Of a DNA stretch of 64,000 nt, positions 41,236-50,692 are shown piece after piece (the stretch's first letter is position 1; each line of letters opens with the position of its first letter). Source of the stretch: a bacterium (GTDB taxonomy: Bacteria > Planctomycetota > UBA1135 > UBA2386); NCBI GenBank assembly GCA_024743115.1, contig JANSXC010000020.1:60310-124309 (forward strand), read 5' to 3'. The notes below the pieces were generated by a model, which worked only from the letters and a program-made list of their open reading frames with translations, did no database searches and was not told the DNA's origin. Position numbers and translations under genes: made by a program.

Positions 41236-43599
41236 CTACTTGAGGAGCGGGACCGTCAGCCGGTCCGTGGTATAGGCCTCGGTGTTGGCGGCGTTGAAGT
41301 GGACGCCCTGGCAATAGAGGGTCATCGGCCCGAGCCATTCGGGAAGGTCGATGTCGAAGCTGAAGCCTGGGCCGAAACCGATTGGCATCGTCACCAGGTG
41401 GCCCGCGCCACTGAATGGCACGAGCTGCCAGCAACCCGGTTGGATTGGCGGGACGCCGACGATCACTGTGTTGACCGATTGCGTGCCGATGACGATCGTG
41501 CCGAGCGCGCCGACAGGAAGGTTCGAGAGTTGCAGGCGGCAGTTCTCGTCGCCGATTACCTGACTGCCGACCCACGACAGGTTGCCGGATCCGCAGCCGG
41601 GACCACTGTTCGTGATGTGGGGACCGCTGACGTAGTGATATCGATCAACGTACGTCCGATTGTTGACGCCTGAGTTCCGGCAGTAGCCGATCAAGTAACG
41701 GTCCTCGTTGGGGTCGAAGACCACGGCGCCGGAGGTCGTGGCTTCGTTGGCGCCGGCGACGAAGACGGTCTCGCTGTCCAAGAACACGGCGCGGTAGCCG
41801 ATGAGCCGCATGTAGACGTTGTCCGTCGCCGAGCTTCGGAAGGCGAAGACCGCATGGCTGTCATCGTTGCGGTCCTTGGCGAAACCGGTCAGTTCGAGGC
41901 GGGCGTCCTGATAGCCGTTGTGGCGCCAGGCCGTCGGTCGTGAGAACGTGCTGCCGTTCCAGTTGAGTCGATGGGTCCAGATCTGCTGGCCGTTCTTGCC
42001 CGTTGGTCGGGGGCCGGTGACTGCGGGGTCCGAGCGGGTGTTGGCGAGGAACAGCTCGGTATCGAAGCCCGACAGCAAAGGCCCGGTCTCATGCTGGCCG
42101 TTGCCGACCCCGACTGCCGTGGGCAGGCTGACGCTGGCCTGGGAGTCGACGACCCGCAGGTCGATGTCCCAATCGACGTGCTGACTGAACAGCGGGTTGT
42201 TGCCGATGACCTGGTAGGCGACTGGCCAGCGCTGCGTCAGCCCTTCGATCGCGCCGGCGACGGGGCGTTCGTGGTCTTCGAACGGGGTCTCTGAGATCGC
42301 GAACGGGGTTGTTGCAGTGCCAGTGCCGCCGTTCGCCTGAAGGTCGACAAGGGTGCCGTAGATGTCGGTGGTGCTCGATTCGGAGAACACTCCGCCCTCT
42401 TCGCGCTGAAACACGATCAGCAGGTCGGGCCCGTTGTTGAAGCTCAGGTCGTTGGCGACGTCCGGCCGCCAGGCGTTGCGCGTGCCGGAGTCGACCGCGC
42501 GAACCACCGAGCTGAACCCGAAGTCACCGGCGTCGTGCTTGTGGAAGCGGATGCGTCGGGTGCCGTTGAGGAAGTCCCTGGTGAACGCCAGGAGTGAGCA
42601 CGCTTCGGGTTCATTGAGGCCGATGCTCGGATCGATGGTCGACCAGTTGGCCGAGAGGTCCGTAAAGACCTGCGTGTCGTTCGAGCCGTCGGCGTCGAAT
42701 CGGCGATACCGGATGTCGGCATCGGTTGCGGAGGCCCAGCGTTGCGAGACGTGCCAGATGTACCCCGTGGGCCCGTGTCGGGTGGCCGCGAGGTCCATGG
42801 CTTCGAGCGATGCACCCGCCGCGATCGAGTAGATGACGCCGAGCAAGGGGTCGACGACGATGGGGTAGCTCGCCGACGCGAGCCATGCGCCATCCAGTTG
42901 CAGGGTGACCACGTTGCCGTTGACGGCCGTCGTCATGGCGCGCCTGTTTCCGGCGGCGTCGATTGCCGTTGCCGCGCCATACCGAGCAACAGGGTTGCCC
43001 TTGGCGTCCGCGAACGTCACCGCGGCGTGCATCGGCGACCTCGGCTGTGCCTCGAGCCGCGTTTCGAGAGTGCCGCGAATGACCAGGTCGCCGGTGGCAG
43101 AAGGTCGGTGCGCGAGCACGAACGTCTGTTCAAGGCCCTCCGGCCGGACGTCGTAGGCTTCGATGACTGCGCCGTGATCGAACTCGGCGCGGAAGCGCGA
43201 GTAGGTCAGTGCCGGCTCGACTCCGTTGAGCAGCTGCTTCTCACCGATCGTGACGGACGTCGTGCGCCAACGCAGCGACTGAGACTCCGGGTAGTCGCGG
43301 CCTAGGTAGGGCACGAAGGTCGGGCCGTCGTGAAACGAGACCTTGTATTCGGAGCCCGCTGCCCAGATGCCGTAGCCATGGTCGCAGTCGTTCGCGCCGT
43401 CGTGAATCGGCACCACTTGCGGCGTGACGGCAAACGGGGCGGCTGTGGGCAGGGTCCTTTTGGCACCAGCCGGTAGCTCCTGGCGGGCGTTGCTCTCGCC
43501 GAGCTGGTCGCGAAGCGATTGAGCTGGTGCCAGGGCGGCGACATGCAGCACCACCAGGATGCCGAGCGGCGTGAACGTACGATTGGGATGTTGCTTCAT
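41236..43599 (-). CDS. Large secreted protein, tandem paralogue of the 38919-41198 gene
   Basis: From ATG 43599 the product has 787 residues and a signal peptide (LVVLHVAALAPAQS). It shares with its neighbour the block YGIWAAGSEYKVSFHDGPTF, VPYLGRDYPESQSLRWRTTS and SASYPIVVDPLLGV, then a variable centre, and a C-terminal domain from GPGCGSGNLSWVGSQVIGDE to TTDRLTVPLLK. The frame continues upstream to 44001 but that part overlaps the kinase gene on the other strand. Its role is unknown; the position next to a kinase/sigma pair suggests it could be one of its targets. A perfect 14-base palindrome lies in the intergenic region. Confidence 0.8.
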   Translation of the reverse strand: MKQHPNRTFTPLGILVVLHVAALAPAQSLRDQLGESNARQELPAGAKRTLPTAAPFAVTPQVVPIHDGANDCDHGYGIWAAGSEYKVSFHDGPTFVPYLGRDYPESQSLRWRTTSVTIGEKQLLNGVEPALTYSRFRAEFDHGAVIEAYDVRPEGLEQTFVLAHRPSATGDLVIRGTLETRLEAQPRSPMHAAVTFADAKGNPVARYGAATAIDAAGNRRAMTTAVNGNVVTLQLDGAWLASASYPIVVDPLLGVIYSIAAGASLEAMDLAATRHGPTGYIWHVSQRWASATDADIRYRRFDADGSNDTQVFTDLSANWSTIDPSIGLNEPEACSLLAFTRDFLNGTRRIRFHKHDAGDFGFSSVVRAVDSGTRNAWRPDVANDLSFNNGPDLLIVFQREEGGVFSESSTTDIYGTLVDLQANGGTGTATTPFAISETPFEDHERPVAGAIEGLTQRWPVAYQVIGNNPLFSQHVDWDIDLRVVDSQASVSLPTAVGVGNGQHETGPLLSGFDTELFLANTRSDPAVTGPRPTGKNGQQIWTHRLNWNGSTFSRPTAWRHNGYQDARLELTGFAKDRNDDSHAVFAFRSSATDNVYMRLIGYRAVFLDSETVFVAGANEATTSGAVVFDPNEDRYLIGYCRNSGVNNRTYVDRYHYVSGPHITNSGPGCGSGNLSWVGSQVIGDENCRLQLSNLPVGALGTIVIGTQSVNTVIVGVPPIQPGCWQLVPFSGAGHLVTMPIGFGPGFSFDIDLPEWLGPMTLYCQGVHFNAANTEAYTTDRLTVPLLK

Positions 43600-43689
43600 G
43601 ACGGCGGTCCTCGAGGTCGTGCCTCGCGCCCTGCACGTCGTCGTGGAGCCCCGGAACCGGACAACCTCGCGAGGGAATTCTCCGGGTCG

Positions 43690-43703
43690 AATCCGGCCGG
43701 ATT
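43690..43703. promoter_or_regulatory. Perfect 14-bp palindrome between divergent genes
   Basis: AATCCGGCCGGATT is fully self-complementary. It lies about 90 bases upstream of the secreted-protein gene on the minus strand and about 110 upstream of the kinase gene on the plus strand, a normal place for an operator. No matching transcription factor is in the window, and I found no second copy by eye. Confidence 0.35.
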
Positions 43704-43814
43704 TCGTGTCCGATTCGCCGTGGTGACGTCGCCTACGCGAGTTTGAGGTCTGAATGCGCCGTGTAGCGGCGAGCAGCGCCGTTTGTTCGGTGCACGTAGA
43801 ATCGGGATGTCGAA

Positions 43815-46700
43815 ATGAGCGATTCTCGCGACAACGGTCCGAAGCTGGGCCAGTCCGCGCGCCTCGAGCGGCTAGCGGAAGCGATGGAAGTGTTTCTCCG
43901 TCACGGTGACGGTGCCGTCCCGGATCAGGCGGCGCTCTTGGCGCAACATCCGCATTTGCGCGAGGAGCTCGAACCCATGTTCGAGTCCGGTTTCGGCGCA
44001 CCCGCGGCAGAAGACGACGAGATCGAGGATTCCGGTGTGGGCCACTCGATGACGCCGGGTCAATGCTTCGGTGACTACCGCATCGTTCGTGAGGTCGGGC
44101 GAGGTGGAATGGGGGCCGTGTTCGAGGCGGAGCAGATCTCGCTCGGGCGACGTGTCGCGCTCAAGTTGCTGCACGATCGTCTGACCTGGTCGCCGGCCGC
44201 GATCGCCCGCTTTCGGCGAGAGGCTGCGGTCGCGTCCTCCCTTCAGCATCCAGGGATCGTTCCGATCTACGAGGTCGGAGAATGGGAGGGGCGCCACTAC
44301 TTCTCGATGGAGTTCCTCGCGGGACGGCCGTTGCACGAGGTCATGCATCAGCCCAGGCTGGGAGTTCGGTCTGACTGCAGTCGAACTGCCGAGGCTGCGG
44401 AGCTGGTTGCCCGCGTGGCCGATGCCTTGCAGCATGCTCACGAACGAGGCCTCGTGCATCGCGACGTCAAGCCGCACAACATCATGCTCGGCTTGGACGG
44501 CAGCGTTCGGCTGCTGGACTTCGGCCTCGTCAAGGAACTCCAGCTGGAGCAAGAGTCGGTGACTCGCGAGTATCTCGGTACTCCGCACTACAGCAGCCCC
44601 GAGCAGGTGGCTGGCAAGCCCGCTCGTCCCACAAGTGACGTGTTCTCTCTCGGCATCGTCCTCTACGAGCTGCTGAGCGGGAGGCTGCCCTTCGATGGCC
44701 CGACATCACACGAGGTCCTGAATCGGATCGAAGTGGGGGAGTTCGAGCCCCTGTCGCGAGCGGCGCGAGGAACGCCGCGCGACCTGCAGATCATCTGTGG
44801 CAAGGCCATGGAGCAACTGCCAGGAAACCGCTACTCGACGGCCGGTGAGCTCGCTGCGGACCTACGACGGTTCTTGCGGATCGAACCGATTCAGGCGAAG
44901 CCGCCGCGCGTCACGGTTCGAGTTGGCAAGTGGTTGCGTCGCCACCGCCTGCAGGTGGCGCTATGGGGTGTCGTGAGCCTGCTCATCGTCGCGGCGCCGC
45001 TGGCATACGCGGTGCATGAGCATCGGACCCGGCTGGCCGTCGAGCGAGAACGCAAAGCCCTGGACCACGTCGAGAGGCTCGCGTTTCGCGGCATCGAACA
45101 GAGCCTGACCATGTTGGCCGAAGATCTGGCGCGCCAACCCGGGATGGCAGCCGAGCGTCAGGATCGTGTCGATCGCGTGATGGCCATGTGCGAGGAGTTT
45201 CTCGCGATCCGCGCGTTCGATCCCGAGCGAGCGCTACGCACGGCCGCGGCCTACCGGTTGATCGGCTACATCAACATCGAACTCGGCAATCCGCTGGGCG
45301 CGCAGGCCGCGTGTCGGCGTGGTCGCGAGCTCGTAGCCGCGGGCAGTTCGCATCCCGATACGGCGCTCTTCGACAAGGTCCACGGCCAGCTGTTGCGGTT
45401 GGAGTTGCTGATCTCGCAGCACATCAACCCGACGAGTGCGGCCGACGAGTTCGCGCGGGTCATCGCGCACTGGCGGACCGCTGCGGAGCGCTCGGATGCC
45501 GCGGCGGAGTTCGTGCTCGACTACGCCGAGACGTTGATCGCGCGAGCACGGGCGCTGGCCGAGCTCTACGAACGCCGCGGCGAGGCCGAATCCCTCCTGC
45601 GCCAGGCACTGGTTGCGCTGGAGCCGGAGCGACCTGGTCGTAGTGACCGCGTGGCGACTGCGATGGTGCGTGCCACCAATGGACTGGCCCACCTGGTCCT
45701 ATGGGACGGTCGGCCAGCCGACGCTCTCGTGCTGCTGGAGCGGGTCTTGGAGAGCATCGCCATCTTGCCACCAAACGATGTGCTCGCGATCGAGCAGACG
45801 TTTGCGACCGCCGCAGTCGGCGAGGCTCGGCGGGCGCTGGGGCAGCGAGAGCGTGCCGAGGCAACACTGCGGCGAGCGATCACGGTTGGCGAAGCCTTGG
45901 CGGCGACCTACCCCGGTTCGCGGCGGCTTCAGCGAGCCATCCTCGGGGGACGGGTGCGGCTTGCCGGGCTGCTGTTGACCCAGCGCGACTTCGGGGAGGC
46001 CGAGCAACTTCTCCGCGCGGCTGTCCCACGCGGCGAGCGTTGGGAGCGACCGTTGAGCGAGCTGACGTGGATGGATCGTTCGCTGCGGGCCGACGCCTGT
46101 ATCCAGCTTGCCAACTCCATTTTGATTCAGCGGAAGCGCACTGATTGGGAAGAGGCTCGGGCCCTGCTCATGCAAGGTGTTGAGTTGTTGGATGACCTGG
46201 TGCGCGAGCAGCCCCGGCGCCTCCTGTTTCGGCGCAGCCTGGGTGGTGCGCTGAGCAATCTCGCCGCGCTGGCGAACGAGGAAAGCAATCACGTGGCCGC
46301 TCGTGGCTTTGCAGAGAGGGCCGTAACATGTCAGCAGGCGGTGTTGGCGATCGTTCCGGAGGATTCTCGGGCGATTGCGTTTCTTGCGATTCATCACAGC
46401 CAGCTGGCCCTGGCACTGGCCCGACTGGATCAACCCGCGGGGGCGATCGCGTCAGTGAAGGCCGTAATGCAGCATTCTGGGCAACATGTGCCCTCGCTAC
46501 GACATGCTGCCGAAGCCGGAGCGATCGCGGCGCGCGGGACCGGCTCGCCGGCAGACGCCGCGGTCGTCGTGGCGGTTCTGCAGCTGCTCGTTGCCGCTCA
46601 CGAGCCGACGGGAAGGCGGATGCTTACGGACTCGCGGTTTGCGTTCCTGCACGACCGAGATGACTTTGCGCGGTTGCAAGCCCGGGTGCTCGGCCGATGA
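43815..46700 (+). CDS. Transmembrane Ser/Thr protein kinase with large TPR-like outer region
   Basis: The 961-residue protein has an N-terminal region, a kinase domain at about 87-355, a membrane segment at about 379-400 and some 560 residues of helical TPR-like repeats. Kinase motifs are GRGGMGAVFEA, VALKLL (K117), HRDVKPHNI (D217), DFG (235-237) and GTPHYSSPEQ. All are intact. The C-terminal part has ALAELYERRGEAESLLRQAL and LGQRERAEATLRRAI, typical of stacked TPRs. The last codons overlap the next gene's ATG as ATGA (46697-46700), so kinase and ECF sigma factor should be made together. Such linkage is well known in planctomycetes. Confidence 0.95.
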   Translation: MSDSRDNGPKLGQSARLERLAEAMEVFLRHGDGAVPDQAALLAQHPHLREELEPMFESGFGAPAAEDDEIEDSGVGHSMTPGQCFGDYRIVREVGRGGMGAVFEAEQISLGRRVALKLLHDRLTWSPAAIARFRREAAVASSLQHPGIVPIYEVGEWEGRHYFSMEFLAGRPLHEVMHQPRLGVRSDCSRTAEAAELVARVADALQHAHERGLVHRDVKPHNIMLGLDGSVRLLDFGLVKELQLEQESVTREYLGTPHYSSPEQVAGKPARPTSDVFSLGIVLYELLSGRLPFDGPTSHEVLNRIEVGEFEPLSRAARGTPRDLQIICGKAMEQLPGNRYSTAGELAADLRRFLRIEPIQAKPPRVTVRVGKWLRRHRLQVALWGVVSLLIVAAPLAYAVHEHRTRLAVERERKALDHVERLAFRGIEQSLTMLAEDLARQPGMAAERQDRVDRVMAMCEEFLAIRAFDPERALRTAAAYRLIGYINIELGNPLGAQAACRRGRELVAAGSSHPDTALFDKVHGQLLRLELLISQHINPTSAADEFARVIAHWRTAAERSDAAAEFVLDYAETLIARARALAELYERRGEAESLLRQALVALEPERPGRSDRVATAMVRATNGLAHLVLWDGRPADALVLLERVLESIAILPPNDVLAIEQTFATAAVGEARRALGQRERAEATLRRAITVGEALAATYPGSRRLQRAILGGRVRLAGLLLTQRDFGEAEQLLRAAVPRGERWERPLSELTWMDRSLRADACIQLANSILIQRKRTDWEEARALLMQGVELLDDLVREQPRRLLFRRSLGGALSNLAALANEESNHVAARGFAERAVTCQQAVLAIVPEDSRAIAFLAIHHSQLALALARLDQPAGAIASVKAVMQHSGQHVPSLRHAAEAGAIAARGTGSPADAAVVVAVLQLLVAAHEPTGRRMLTDSRFAFLHDRDDFARLQARVLGR

Positions 46701-47317
46701 GCAGGTCCGCAACGGAGCGCATCCTGACGGCTCACAGCGGCGATTACGAAGCCATGCAGGCGTTGTTGGCAGAGCACCTGCCGTGGATTGAACAGCACGT
46801 TCGTCGCAAGTTGTCGAAGTTGTTGCGGCGTGACGGCGAGACACAGGACTTCGTTCAGGAGGCCGTGCTCGAGGTGCTGCGCGAAGGGCCGAAGTTCGCC
46901 CTCGAGAACCGCGATGGGTTCCGCTCACTGCTGGCGCGGATCGTCGAGAACAATCTTCGCGATCGATACCGGCACCTCTTCCGGGAGTGCCGGGACATCC
47001 GCAGGCAGCGCGCGATTCCGAGCGATTCGGTGCTCGTGCTCGATGACGCGGTTCGTCGAGTGACCGAACCGCCCGCGAATGCCGAACGCGGCGAACGTGA
47101 GGCTTGGATGAATCTGGCCGTGGAGATGCTCGCGCCCGGTGATCGCGAAGTCGTGCGCCTGCGGGTCTGGGAAGGTCAGCAGTTCGCGGAGATCGGCAGG
47201 ACCCTCGGACTTGGCGAAGACGCCGCCCGCAAGCGCTACGGTCGAGCACTGCCGCGGCTCGCCCGCAAGCTCGAGATGCTACGGGAAGGCAACTGGCGGC
47301 AGTCGCTCGAGGAGTGA
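46697..47317 (+). CDS. ECF-type sigma factor coupled to the kinase gene
   Basis: This 206-residue protein has sigma region 2 (VRRKLSKLLRRDGETQDFVQEAVLEVL, with RSLLARIVENNLRDRYRHLFR) and region 4 (MLAPGDREVVRLRVWEGQQF, AEIGRTLGLGEDAARKRYGR). The region between is rich in charged residues. Its start overlaps the stop of the upstream Ser/Thr kinase (ATGA), suggesting that the kinase output reaches transcription through it. The 3' end overlaps a relic of a tyrosine recombinase on the other strand. Confidence 0.93.
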   Translation: MSRSATERILTAHSGDYEAMQALLAEHLPWIEQHVRRKLSKLLRRDGETQDFVQEAVLEVLREGPKFALENRDGFRSLLARIVENNLRDRYRHLFRECRDIRRQRAIPSDSVLVLDDAVRRVTEPPANAERGEREAWMNLAVEMLAPGDREVVRLRVWEGQQFAEIGRTLGLGEDAARKRYGRALPRLARKLEMLREGNWRQSLEE

Positions 47318-47389
47318 CGTGTTACGCAGCAGCTTGATGTAGGCCTGCGTGGCCCGGACATTCTCGTGTCCCAGCAGTTCTTGAAAGCG
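47279..47389 (-). pseudogene. Relic of a tyrosine recombinase C-terminus
   Basis: Between two stop codons (TGA at 47390-47392 and TAG at 47279-47281) the minus strand reads RFQELLGHENVRATQAYIK and then LLRNTSLLER. LLGHE and the following ATQ-AYI match the last conserved block of the tyrosine recombinase/integrase family (H in LGH, nucleophile Tyr in AY). Only about 36 codons remain. The first two-thirds of the protein, including the Arg boxes, are absent. The relic overlaps the 3' end of the sigma gene, so it looks like the scar of an integrated element or gene fusion. Confidence 0.6.
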
Positions 47390-47435
47390 TCAAAGACCGC
47401 GCGGATCCCCGGGCGGACCGGGTGAACGAGCCCGC

Positions 47436-49724
47436 CTACCGCTCCTGCACCGTCAGCTCGATCGAGTTCGTCGTCGAGTCGATGATCTGGCCCGGGCCGA
47501 GCGGGAAGGCCTGTGCGTAGAGCTGGAAACCGATCATGATCGGGTCCGTGCTGATCTGCAGCGGCGTCGCGGAGGCGACCCCGGCGGGATTCGACATGAT
47601 GGGTTCCTGGGCGACGTTGTCGATGAACAGGAAGCAGCCGGCCAGACTCGGGATCACCTGGCCGATGTCGATCGGCGTCGGATACAGCGTGAACCCGTAG
47701 ACCAGGATCGCGTTGCTGTTGGCCGCCATGCCGGTGACCTGGGTCGTGAACTGTGAGCCGAGCCACGGCAGGTTGCCGGGTGCGGCAGCGCAGGTTGCGG
47801 CCCCGAGCGTGCCCGAGCAGCTGGCGCCGAACGAACGCACGGTCGCGGGCGTGGCGACGCCGTATTCGAACACGCTCGTCGACGTCGCGGTGCCGGACAG
47901 CGAGCCACTGAACTGCACGGTCACTTGCCGTAGCGGGTCGTAGGCCAGGCCGCCATTGACCACATCCGGGGCGGAACCCGGGGTCGTGCGCTGCACCCAG
48001 TCAGGCGTGCCACCGTCCGTCGCGTACTCCCAGGTCGCGGAGCTGACACCGTCACTCGCGAGCACGACGCAACGGTTGCGCAGCGCGTCGTAGGCCATGG
48101 CGAGGCTGCCGTCGGCGTTCGGTGGCACGTTGGCCGTCGCGATCGACGTCCAGTTCGTGCCGTCGTACTCCCAGGTCTGCAGCGGGCCGCCACCGACCGG
48201 GCGACCGAGCAACACGCACAGACCGCGCATCGAGTCGAACGCCATCGCCCGGGTCTCGAGCTGCGGCGGCTGCGTGGTCGGCGTGATCTGCGTCCAGTCG
48301 GTGCCGTCGTACTCCCACGTATCGCGATCGAGCACCGGGATTGCATTGGGGTCATAGCCGCCAAACAGCACGACGACGCCGCGCGCACTGTCGAACGCCA
48401 TGGCCGAGCCCGCGCGCGCCGGCGGAGCATTCGCCGTCATGACCTGATTCCACGCCGTGCCGTCGAACTCCCAGGTCTCATTGACCGCACCGGCTACGCC
48501 CTGGATCCCACCGAAGGCGACCAACTGTGCCCGGTTGCCATCGAAGGTTCCGCTCATGTCGGATCGCAGTCCCGGCGTGGCGCCCGCAAACTGCGTCCAA
48601 GAGTTGACGCTCCAGATCCAGGTGTCGTCGTTCGAGCCAATCAGCCCGTCCGAAACGCCGCCGTGCACGACGGTGACGCCGTTCGGCCCTTCACTGACCA
48701 TTGCCCCCGTTCGGCCGGGCGGCGTTCCCTGAACGACCCGGCTCCAGGCCGTGCCGTCGAACGCCCACGTATCCGATCCGGTACCGTTGTCGGACAGTCC
48801 TCCAACGAGCAAGAACGACCCGTTGGCATCCGCCGCGCCGGCGCCGAACAACCGTCCGAGCGGACCCGTGGCGGGCGACAGCGTCCAGGTCTTGTTGGCG
48901 CCATCCCAGATCCAGGTCTCGCTCACGAGCGCAGGTCCGAGCAACCCGCCGATCGCGACGACGGGGGCACCCGTGACCGAGGCCTGAAACGCCGAGTGAC
49001 CGGCGCCGAGGTTCGGCGTGCTGCCGATCGCCTGCTGCGTCCAATCGACCCCATCGAACTCCCAAGTGGTCGTTGGGCTGCCGGTAGTACCCGGCGAGAT
49101 CAGGAGCGCCACGTCGCGCGGTCCGTCGTAGGTCAGTGTGTGGCCCGTTGCCGTCGGCGGCTGCGTGGCGGTCACGGCCTGGGACCAGGTCTGCGTGCTG
49201 CCGTCGTAGATCCACGTTTCGCCGCCGCCCGAGGTGCCGCCGTACAGCGCCGTCTGCTGCTGGAATGCCATGTGCGTCATCTGCGCCAACGCACGAGCCG
49301 AGGGACCCGGCGTGACGATCTGCGTCCAGTTCGCGCCGTCCCACTCCCAGGTGTCGCCGAGCGCACTCTGCCCGACCACGCCACCGAAGATGATCATCCG
49401 ACCACGATTGCCGTCGAACGCTGCGGCGTGCTGGGTGCGGGCCGGCGGCGCGTTGGCAACAACAACGCGAGTCCAGGCCGCTCCGTCGAACGTGAACAAG
49501 TCGTTGGTCTCGTTGCCAGGGGCGAACGTGGTCTCACCCCCGAAGAGAATCGCGTTGGACTGCGGGTCGGTCACGACGGAATGGCCGACTCGACTCGGGA
49601 ACGACGGGACCGACTCGGTCCATTGGGCCTGGGCGAGGGCCGATTGGGCGGCTGCGAGGGAGGCGAACATCGCGAGACTGCGGCTGCACCAGCGCGACGT
49701 CGAGTGGCTAGAAGAATGTGTCAT
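47436..49724 (-). CDS. Secreted Kelch-type beta-propeller protein (762 residues)
   Basis: From ATG 49724 (AGGA seven bases before it) the product has a signal peptide (LAMFASLAAAQSALAQ) and about ten Kelch-like repeats. Each repeat has an FGGxxG or LFGGYD and a DTWEW/DGTxW pair, such as GRMIIFGGVVGQSALGDTWE, FLLVGGLSDNGTGSDTWAFD and GVVVLFGGYDPNAIPVLDRD. The repeat count may form two propellers. The C-terminal domain begins with GASCSGTLGAATCAAAPGNL and contains PWLGSQF; it ends STTNSIELTVQER. Upstream of 49724 the frame continues to 49931 without coding character. The protein is probably extracellular. Confidence 0.92.
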   Translation of the reverse strand: MTHSSSHSTSRWCSRSLAMFASLAAAQSALAQAQWTESVPSFPSRVGHSVVTDPQSNAILFGGETTFAPGNETNDLFTFDGAAWTRVVVANAPPARTQHAAAFDGNRGRMIIFGGVVGQSALGDTWEWDGANWTQIVTPGPSARALAQMTHMAFQQQTALYGGTSGGGETWIYDGSTQTWSQAVTATQPPTATGHTLTYDGPRDVALLISPGTTGSPTTTWEFDGVDWTQQAIGSTPNLGAGHSAFQASVTGAPVVAIGGLLGPALVSETWIWDGANKTWTLSPATGPLGRLFGAGAADANGSFLLVGGLSDNGTGSDTWAFDGTAWSRVVQGTPPGRTGAMVSEGPNGVTVVHGGVSDGLIGSNDDTWIWSVNSWTQFAGATPGLRSDMSGTFDGNRAQLVAFGGIQGVAGAVNETWEFDGTAWNQVMTANAPPARAGSAMAFDSARGVVVLFGGYDPNAIPVLDRDTWEYDGTDWTQITPTTQPPQLETRAMAFDSMRGLCVLLGRPVGGGPLQTWEYDGTNWTSIATANVPPNADGSLAMAYDALRNRCVVLASDGVSSATWEYATDGGTPDWVQRTTPGSAPDVVNGGLAYDPLRQVTVQFSGSLSGTATSTSVFEYGVATPATVRSFGASCSGTLGAATCAAAPGNLPWLGSQFTTQVTGMAANSNAILVYGFTLYPTPIDIGQVIPSLAGCFLFIDNVAQEPIMSNPAGVASATPLQISTDPIMIGFQLYAQAFPLGPGQIIDSTTNSIELTVQER

Positions 49725-50047
49725 CGAAGAGTCCTGCCGCACGCAAGGCGGCTCAGCGGAACCCCTGGCCGACGGCCGCCGCATCCGTACGGCGGGCGTC
49801 CGGGCCGGGAAAAGCGGCAAACCCGTCCGCGGGATCACCTGCCATCGAGGGCGCAGCCGGCGTCGCTCAGGGCCGCGGATTCCGATGAGAGTTCCGGGGC
49901 CTGCCGGGTTACGGAGCGCGGATGGCGGCACTAGAATCCGGGCCCGGGGACTCGCCGCGCCCCGACCCGTCCAAGGCGTCGGTTTTTCCGATTTTCACCG
50001 GCGCTGACTCGGCTCCCGCCCGCCTTTGGCAGGTAACGAGCTGAGCT
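49725..50047. other. Divergent intergenic region
   Basis: About 320 bases between the Kelch gene (-) and the ECF sigma factor (+). The stretch 49979-50002 is the only AT-richer part and includes GGTTTTTCCGATTTTCACC; a promoter for the sigma/kinase pair could lie there. I see no RNA gene or repeat. Confidence 0.5.
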
Positions 50048-50692
50048 ATGCACACCTGTCTGATGCCCCGCACCGAGGAACCTGATCCGTCGTTCGAGCG
50101 CATGCTCGCGGCGGCGCGCATCGGCGGTCGAGACGCTCGGGAAGAGCTGTTTTCGCGGTTCTACCCGCGCGTCGAGCGGCAAGTGCATGCCGCGCTCGCT
50201 CGCGATGTCCGCGTCGGGCGGCCGTGGCTCAGCACGCGCTTCAGCACGGGCGACGTCGTCGGCGAGGTCTTCCGCAGCGCGCTCAAGGACCTTGCCCGGT
50301 TCGAGGGTTCGAGTGAGGGCGAGTTCGCGAGCTACCTGACGACTCTGGTGCGCAACCGCCTGCTCGACATCGTGCGGTACCACGAAGCCGATCGGCGCGA
50401 CGGACGCCGCACGAAAGCGCGCGAGGACAATGACGAGACCAGCCCGCACGACGGCCCCGCGACTGATGCGGTCACGAGCGAACACCGCGAGCTCTACGAG
50501 ATCGTGCTCGCGACGTTCGAAGAACGTGAACAGCGCCTGCTGCGCGGCCGGATCGAGCAGAACCTCGAGTTCAAGGATCTCATGCAGCGGCTCGGCTTCG
50601 GCTCGCTCTCGGCGACTCGCCGCGCGTTCTACGGCGCTCAGGCCCAGTTCGTGATCCGTTTCCGCCAACGCCTCGCCGACGAAACCCGATGA
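50048..50692 (+). CDS. ECF-type sigma factor, start of a sigma-kinase operon
   Basis: The 214-residue protein has a variant sigma region 2 (GREDAREELF-type start in GGRDAREELFSRFYPRVERQ, then TRFSTGDVVGEVFRSALKDL and LTTLVRNRLLDIVRYHE) and a C-terminal region 4 in which the usual helix is short (LYEIVLATFEEREQRLLRGR, LEFKDLMQRLGFGSLSATRR). The acidic linker EDNDETSPHD separates them. The stop overlaps the kinase start (ATGA at 50689-50692). A second ATG at 50063 is an alternative start. Confidence 0.88.
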   Translation: MHTCLMPRTEEPDPSFERMLAAARIGGRDAREELFSRFYPRVERQVHAALARDVRVGRPWLSTRFSTGDVVGEVFRSALKDLARFEGSSEGEFASYLTTLVRNRLLDIVRYHEADRRDGRRTKAREDNDETSPHDGPATDAVTSEHRELYEIVLATFEEREQRLLRGRIEQNLEFKDLMQRLGFGSLSATRRAFYGAQAQFVIRFRQRLADETR

